64,000 nt of DNA, taken from the NCBI GenBank assembly GCA_944989445.1, contig CALYLW010001203.1:1-64000 (forward strand). Direction: 5' to 3'. A program made the position numbers and the translations under genes. Shown piece by piece: positions 57,422 to 64,000 of the stretch. The notes under the pieces are model-generated. The model searched no databases. It was not told the origin of the DNA and saw only the letters and a program-made list of their open reading frames with translations. Positions within the stretch are counted from its first letter, which is position 1. Each line of letters starts with the position of its first letter. The DNA is from Ampullaceana balthica (Eukaryota; Mollusca; Gastropoda; Lymnaeidae).

Positions 57422-58170
57422 ATTTAAAAAAAATAAATAAATAAAAAATAAAATAAAAATTTAAAAAAAAAGACAAATTGACATTTGGCCCCCCGAACCA
57501 CAATGAGTAGTATTTATTTTTAAATGCCAGTTACCACTGCGGAATTTTACTCAAAAACCTCTCGAAGGTTCATGCTGATCGGTTGAATGGTGTAAAAGGG
57601 CATTAAGGATAAACAGACATAATCCATTATACATATATATAAGCCATATTTTATGCTTGATGTTAAAGACATCTCATGCTGTCTTAATCTTATTCAGCTG
57701 TTGATCACATGTGTGTATTTCAGATAACACTTTAAGCTAAGGTAGAAAAACAACTAAATGGTGTTTGCAATACATTGTTGTTATCTAAACTTAGTGATAC
57801 TGGGTCAGCTGTGTTTTCTGGCTAATACACATCAGCGCGATCTTTAAAATAAAGGGGGTCTGTGACATAATTGTTAATGGAAGGAGACAAAATTCATATT
57901 TAAGAGAATAATACTTGTTTGACTACATTTTTAATTCCTTTGATGTCATTTGGTATTAATGTTTGTATGAAGAGCTGTGGCTCTTTTAAAAAAATCTCCT
58001 TATATATTTACATGATTTTTAAAAAAAAATATTTTAATTTAATTTCTTGGCCTGCAAAATTTAAGAAATCGAATTTAAGCTTCGATGAAATTGGGTGACA
58101 TAATCATTTTGTTGAAATATATCCATGGTATTTAAATACTTGATGCATTTAGAAAGAGCTCTACATTTAA
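57422..58170. other. Intergenic stretch, nothing recognised
   Basis: A-rich run at 57424-57475, then AT-rich sequence with no supported feature. Confidence 0.4.
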
Positions 58171-58815
58171 GTTAGGAGCATGTCGGATATCCGGACCAGA
58201 TATTGAGATTTTTGCCACTATCCGGATTCGGCAAATACTTATGGCAGATTAGGATAGTATCCGGATTTCAATTTAGTAAATAATTTTTGAAATCAAATTA
58301 AATTAATATTTATAAGTTTATAAACAAATATATAAAAAGTAAAAAACTATATCCAGAAATCAGTACATTTAATAAGAATAATATTGAGAGAGCATTCAGC
58401 AAAGCGGGACAGACAAATGATGATAAGCGTCCTGGCTTGTTGCTGAAGAAACTTGGGATGTTATTGTTCTTTAAAAAATATTTTGGTATGACAACCACTT
58501 ATTTTTCGAAACTTAAAAATTGAAGAAACAAAATACAAGCTTAAAGGCAACATTTACTGCTGCTTCAGTACCATGTCACAACTTGCTAGTAACTAATAAC
58601 TACTAACTAGTAACTTTTTTATTTACTCATGTCATTAAATTATTTTCATTGTTATAGCTGATATATTAATTTTATGTTAAAATAATAATTTTAAGTTTAA
58701 TTTTTAATTATTAGTTTATACTATAACTTTTATAGTTAAACAAATTAATGGGGGTGAGACTGCAATCAGGCTTTTAATAAGAAAAACCCGTAAAAAAAAC
58801 CAAGTTTTTGACTAT

Positions 58816-59289
58816 AAATCCTTTATGTACGAGAAGTAATTAAAAGAATGTTCATTATAATACGCAGCGCCAGACCATCTAGAAATACAAAATTGCAGTT
58901 GTGTCGTAAAACATGTTTAATATAATGCGCACCGATCAGGAATATGTTTATAAAAAGAGCTGTCAATAAAATACGCACCTTATTGCGCAACAGAAAGGTT
59001 GTTCAATATAATACGCACCGCGACGCTCTATCTCAAAAAATAGCATGATACATAGGAATAAATAAAATAATCTAAAAAATCAATAATTTAATTACGGTAC
59101 ATGCGATCGATCTGAAATTTTGATACATTGTTTTTATCATCGGTACGAAACTGCCTGCAAAATTTCAGCTCGCTATCTTGCGAGCAAGTGGGTTAAAAAT
59201 CGATCAAAAGTTTTGGCGACAAGGTCGGTCGGTCGGTCGGTCGGTCGGTCGGTCGGCCGCAGACACCACGAGTTAATATAAAGGATTTA
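58816..59289 (-). repeat. ~480-bp interspersed repeat, copy 3 (inverted)
   Basis: Reverse complement of the copies at 35953 and 36471, with the same four TATAATACGCACC-type motifs and AAATCCTTTAT ends. A (GGTC)n microsatellite at 59223-59255 lies near its end. Confidence 0.7.
59223..59255. repeat. (GGTC)n microsatellite
   Basis: About eight GGTC units. Confidence 0.9.
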
Positions 59290-59929
59290 AAAAGGTAAAT
59301 GCATAAAACTCTAGTCTATTGTGAATATTTTAATTATACAAAATAAGATAAGTAATAATTTAAGTTATATATTAAATTATTAATATAGAACAAAATAAAC
59401 AAATTAACAAGCGTTGATCATGAAATCATTCAAATCCATACAAAATATACTAAAACAGTTAATTTCAATACGAGAAAAAATATTGAGTATAGATATTATT
59501 TTACTACATAAGATATCAAAGCTAACTAACAGCTTATTAAACTTAAATCGTCTGAATAAAAGAACAGTTTTTTTATTATGGCTCTAGATCACGACTTCTT
59601 GTACACCACACTACACATTCAGTACAACACTGTTAGCTCGGCACACACTACAAAGTTCGTCGAACTTCATTTAAATTCGTTCATTCAATTATAAAATGTT
59701 CATCGTTAATCTTGACAGTGTCACAAACCGTCATGCTAGATAGCAGATACTCTCCATTTGCTGGATAATAAATATTTTAATAAATAATCTTAAATACTAG
59801 ATATCAAGTAGTAAAGTACATCCTCTTAGCTCTTACACTTATATGTGGAGATATCCGGAATCCGGATCCGGCAAATATTATGGCCAAACTATCCGGATCC
59901 GGCAAATATTAAAAACCCCTAAGCGCCTG

Positions 59930-61424
59930 TTCCCTAATTTAAGTATATATATATATATTTACGTATAAATTTACACGTTTATTATAAAATAAATGTAATA
60001 ATAAAAGGAAATCAATATAACATTTAATGTTACTCACAATACTGAACACGTGTTGTTGTTTTTTATTGAACAAGGGACAACATCTAACAGGCTCCTGTCT
60101 TCTCTCTACAGCAAATGGCGAGATAGCGTTTGCAAGAAAATGATTTAACACAGGTAGACGAGATAACAGTACTGTTATCAATGAGCCCCTCCAATAATTT
60201 CGGATAAAAATTGTACGACCCAATTTTTTAATGTTAATTAAGTCAGAAGATAACCAAGGGTAAATTGCCTTGACGCCTCGGTAGAAGTGGGCAGCGTTGG
60301 TAGATATTTGTATGGATCAATTTCAAAATTTTAAAATTGTATCATAGACAAAAGAAGCTTCATAAAAAGCATTCTCTTTTATTTGCATGTCATTGCATGG
60401 GAGAAACAACAAAGCATTTGAGGATTTATTGATGTATGATCGGCAATATAATGAACAATTTAGAAAGTAATTAAACCAATGTTAAAAATATAGAGTCTTA
60501 AAAAATAAACAAGCTCAAATATATGTCTTCATTTCAAGCACAAGTATTTACTTTTTGGAAATAATTTTGAAAAATCCATTGATTCATAAGGAATACTCTA
60601 TTAATACTCTATTAATCCAGGATTTATCTTCAGAAGTTTGAGCAGGATATAACGTCTTGTTTTGATGGCCATGGACTTTGTTGATGAACTGATGAATGCT
60701 ACACAACTGGAATTATTGCAGAGGTTATTGTGACCAACTACACTGCATTGAAAAAATAAAGTGTTGCAATTTGATATATTTATCATTATAAGGTAGGTGG
60801 GTTCAAAACATGTTCCGGTTACCTTACTGTAGTGAACTGAAATGTATCGTTTAAACAATTACTTTCAATCTTAATTGAATTATACTTCTAAGGAATTATT
60901 TGAATAAAATGAACATGTGTTCATTAATTTGTCATCGAATCTTTCCGATATAGATTCAATATAGTATTTATATGCTAACAAAATTATTTGAAAGAGGTAC
61001 AGTAAAAATAACACGTAAAGTAATAAAATTAAGGTTCTTTAAATCCATCTAGTTCATTTTTATGTTTGTGATTACATATATTTTTTTTAAATATATCAAT
61101 TACCAAACTCACTTAATAACTTCAAATATCAGTTCTGGGATTGCTTGTTGTTACAACCAATGTGTTAATTTGTGTGCATCGGATATCCATTTCATTTGGT
61201 CGGTGTTGAACCATACAATCAAAACTACTAAAATTACAAAATAAAATTTATCGATTCTATGTAAGATAGCGAGACATACTTCTTTAATGATTTTTGCTTT
61301 ATGACTAACAGAATTTCCTTTTTTAAAAAAAATATGATTTACAAAAAACCTTTTTATTTGTAGTTCTAATACTGACTATTCAAATAAGTTTAAATTATAT
61401 CAATAGCATATCTAAGCTCTAGTT
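59930..61424. other. AT-rich stretch, nothing recognised
   Basis: Short ORFs only (59939-60223, 60601-60858), without family features. Confidence 0.4.
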
Positions 61425-61650
61425 GTTAAAATAATCAGTTTTGAAAGCAAAGGGGGACAATTCTTCTAAACAATAATTTTGGGAGCAATGGATATATCCT
61501 TCAATAAAATCAGTTTTGAATGCAAGTGGATTAATCCTCTCCAATATAATCAGTTTTGAATGCAAGTGGAATAATCCTCCAATATAACCAGTTTTCAACG
61601 CAAGTGTAATAAGCTTTTAAAAAAGTCAGTTTTTGATCAATAGGGGTATG
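61425..61650 (+). repeat. Degenerate ~48-bp tandem repeat
   Basis: ATAATCAGTTTTGAATGCAA with GTGGAATAATCCTCC repeats four to five times with drift. Confidence 0.65.
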
Positions 61651-62324
61651 ATCATTCTATACAGCATACGACACAATCCTCGAGGTTCCCCATTCGCGGC
61701 CCGGCATATTCGTTGGCTAGAAGGATCTTTACACTATCGCATCATTTTATTATCATTCATTATTGGGGAGTGCTAAAACAATATTACAATACAGTAAGTT
61801 TTTTTATAAATGCAAACATTATGTGTACAATATGTACGTATATATGTACAGTGCATATTTTTGTGACCGTGCATTAAAAATGATTGAATATCATTACTGA
61901 ATTGTACTTACTGTGCTATATTATTATTATTACCTGAACTATGCGTACTGTATTTTACACGCTTTTATTCAACTCGTACTGTTTGTATGTTGTATGTTGT
62001 ATCCGTCAAATCTTGTAACGTAAAATTAAACCCCTTCTGATGGTCCTAGAGATCTCAAAATTTTAACACAGATAGATCTTGGATGACAATACATTATTTC
62101 AAAATTTCAGACCGATCGAATGTACCGTAATTAAATTAATGCATTTTTAAGTTTATCTTTATATATAATCCGTATCCGTGCTATTCTTGACTTTCACGTG
62201 AATGTCACCGGAGTTCACCACCAGCCATCGGTGACCACATTCCAGGTGTTAAACAGCTCAGTAATACGAAACTAAATCTAAATTGACATGATAATACAAG
62301 AGGAACAGCTGGAATTTGTGTAAC
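61651..62324. other. Intergenic stretch
   Basis: At 62088-62165 a short piece (AAATTTCAGACCGATCGAAT) matches the core of the ~480-bp repeat family. Nothing else supported. Confidence 0.4.
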
Positions 62325-62392
62325 CTAGTTGGCCGAATTGTTAACGTAATGGATTTTCGACTTGGAGGTACTGGGTTCAATATTCAGTTGGG
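62325..62392 (+). repeat. Possible decayed tRNA-like sequence
   Basis: AGTTGGCCGAATTGTTAACG resembles an A box region and GGGTTCAATATT a weak B box, about 35 bp apart. No acceptor stem was found. Probably a tRNA-derived SINE head or pseudogene. Confidence 0.25.
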
Positions 62393-62547
62393 GAAACTTT
62401 TTTTTTAATACATAAATTTGTAATTAATAATCTATCTTTTTACCACTATCACATTTAAGTTATAGACAACGAAGTTTGACTAACTAAATTGAACTGATTA
62501 TGTCGAAAAATTGATTAAAAATATTTTGATACTAAAAAGTAGAAAAT

Positions 62548-62893
62548 AAAATATTTAAAAAATCTTTTTTTTAAAAGCACACGCTTTTATTTACACATAG
62601 AAAGTGCACTAAAAAGAAGAAAATAAATATTTCAATCGGTGAACCTATCGACTGCACATAAAAGCGTGGGGCCCTAATCACAACTCGCTATCATGTACAA
62701 GGCTTTGAAACATAAATACAAATGTATATGACTATTAATAAACATTTAAAGTTTCATAACTTTGATCATATACATGATACTATCATATTAATTAGAAAAA
62801 TGTATCTATATTTCTTTTCTTCTTTTTAGTGCACTTTCTATGTGTAAATAAAAGCGTTTGCTTTTTAAAAAAAATATTTTAAAAATATTTTTA
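62548..62893. repeat. Long inverted repeat, ~80-bp arms
   Basis: The arm at about 62548-62632 is almost the exact reverse complement of 62805-62893, centred on CGCTTTTATTTACACATAGA and AAGTGCACTAAAAAGAAGAA. The spacer is about 170 bp. It would form a strong hairpin. Probably a fold-back MITE. Confidence 0.85.
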
Positions 62894-63454
62894 TCTGTCT
62901 AGTTTTGCCTTTAAGTTTGTTCCATTTTCTGTCAATTCGAATACATATGTTGATGCATAAAAAATGACGTTACTGTACAGTAATACAGTATGGGTGACTA
63001 TGCTATGTGGTGATACTGCCCTGCACTTACGTTTCATTTTTTATTATAATATTGTTGCAGTACAAAATTAATGTGTTTAAAGTATAATTACTCCATTAGT
63101 GTAATACATTAGTGAAATACATAACTGCATGGACTATTACTACATTATTACTGTATTAATCATTAATGAGTAAGAGCGTCTTCAGAAAAGGTTTGGGAAG
63201 CATCTAGAACCGTATATAATCTCATAAATAGACGTTTTAAAACTGCATCTAATATTTGAGGCCTTTCGCCATTCGCCAGCCGGGGGTGGGGGTGGATAAA
63301 GAACTTAACCCCCGCGAATAGAGAGGGAATACTGTATACACTATATACATGCACGTTGAAAAACATTTTATGAATGTTTATAGAGAACATTATTTATTAT
63401 CAATTCATATATTACTATCTCTTACTCTGTCAATATTTTCTCTATGTAGTTTTG

Positions 63455-63622
63455 CCTGTCACTGAGCCGCTTCCAACATTCAAATGTTCTTCTGAGAAAA
63501 TGGGCTCCATTTGAAGAGGCGGGACAAAGTCGTATAAACCCCTCATCCAGCCTTTTTTTTTAATTTTGTTTCTGCAGTTTAAGACCCACATAAACTTAAA
63601 CACGTTGGAAGCGGCCGAACGA
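63455..63622. repeat. Possible MITE with short inverted ends
   Basis: GCCGCTTCCAAC at 63461 and its complement GTTGGAAGCGGC at 63604, about 155 bp apart. No clear duplication. Confidence 0.4.
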
Positions 63623-63927
63623 AGGTAGCACGTTTGTCTTAAAAAAAATATAATAACACTTCAAGTCACATCTTATCTATACCACACCGACGAACGATAG
63701 CTCGGGATGATTCGGGAAGTAATAGCTTTACTGGCTTTATTATATGCCCATAGGCTAAAACAACCATAGCCATATTAGTCAGTCATATTAATTAAATAGT
63801 AGATCAATAATTTAAACATATATTTTTTCGATTATGCATAAATAAATTTTTTTATTATCAAACATTTCTGTAAAAAAACTACTTGTATAACAATGAATTT
63901 GTATGATAAAATTTTAATTCTTTACAG

Positions 63928-64000
63928 ATTGTAGCTTTGTTGCATCGATAAGAGGTGACATTTTAAAGATCACCTTATTTAAAAGTGGTCTCATTTCATT
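63928..64000 (+). CDS. Possible exon of a further gene, cut by the window edge
   Basis: After the acceptor-like TTCTTTACAG the sequence is open in phase 1 to the window end (CSFVASIRGDILKITLFKSG). Short and unrecognised, so chance is possible. Confidence 0.2.

Larger units (their letters stand above)
58185..59915 (+). mobile_element. Decayed hAT element, itself interrupted by another repeat
   Basis: Both ends carry repeated ATCCGGAT(T/C)CGGCAAAT motifs (58190-58275 and 59850-59910). The + strand at about 58365-58480 codes IERAFSKAGQTNDDK and LLLKKLGMLLFFKK, the end of a hAT transposase. Copy 3 of the ~480-bp repeat sits inside (58816-59289). Confidence 0.6.

Overview
The window looks like animal nuclear DNA, AT-rich and dense in repeats. 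The genes have GT-AG introns, all in phase 1. The transposon mix (Penelope-like elements with hammerhead-like cores, short Helitrons, hAT and pogo-like MITEs, a Mutator-like element with a FLYWCH finger, a tRNA-derived SINE, and a LINE interrupted by an LTR element) suggests an invertebrate. A mollusc or other lophotrochozoan is my best guess, but nothing in the window proves the species.

The core content is a family of five poly/mono-ADP-ribosyltransferase (PARP-type ART) genes. A (13469-16082), B (22477-25410) and C (31847-37510) are on the + strand. D (48412-46285) and E (56746-52297) are on the - strand, so the two groups face each other. All five share one three-exon layout: a long first exon ending in the NAD-binding signature (..QYA|D), a short second exon and a last exon with the catalytic Glu and YPEYVI. 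In A and B (corrected for a repeat), exon 2 is 87 bp and exon 3 is 137 bp. In C, D and E, exon 2 is 114 bp and exon 3 is 179-182 bp. The extra length codes for a C-x3-H motif and a C-x2-C-x4-C-x-C cluster, so there are two subfamilies. All five keep a full H-Y-E triad. E is PARP14-like, with KH-like repeats, a divergent macro domain and the ART domain. B, D and E each carry one reading-frame lesion (an in-exon minisatellite, a TGA and a 1-nt shift) while splice sites and active-site residues stay intact.

Layout: 1-8525, a large Mutator-like transposon whose long terminal inverted repeats lie 8.3 kb apart; 8.5-13.4 kb, MITEs and Penelope remnants; 13.4-16.1 kb, gene A; 16.1-22.4 kb, minisatellites and a Helitron; 22.4-25.4 kb, gene B; 26-31.7 kb, a candidate orphan exon, a hAT relic and a Penelope fragment with a GIY-YIG ORF; 31.8-37.5 kb, gene C, its introns full of repeats; 38-41.8 kb, minisatellite and Helitron; 41.8-45.7 kb, a LINE split by an LTR element; 46.1-48.4 kb, gene D with two extra partial copies of its last exon; 50-51.2 kb, a MITE that has turned into minisatellites; 52.3-56.7 kb, gene E; 56.8-64 kb, repeats, with a possible exon of another gene at the right edge.

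From family knowledge, macro-PARPs act in ADP-ribose signalling and often in innate antiviral defence, and evolve fast by duplication. A local tandem family with subfamily-specific insertions fits that pattern, but a defence role here is inference.
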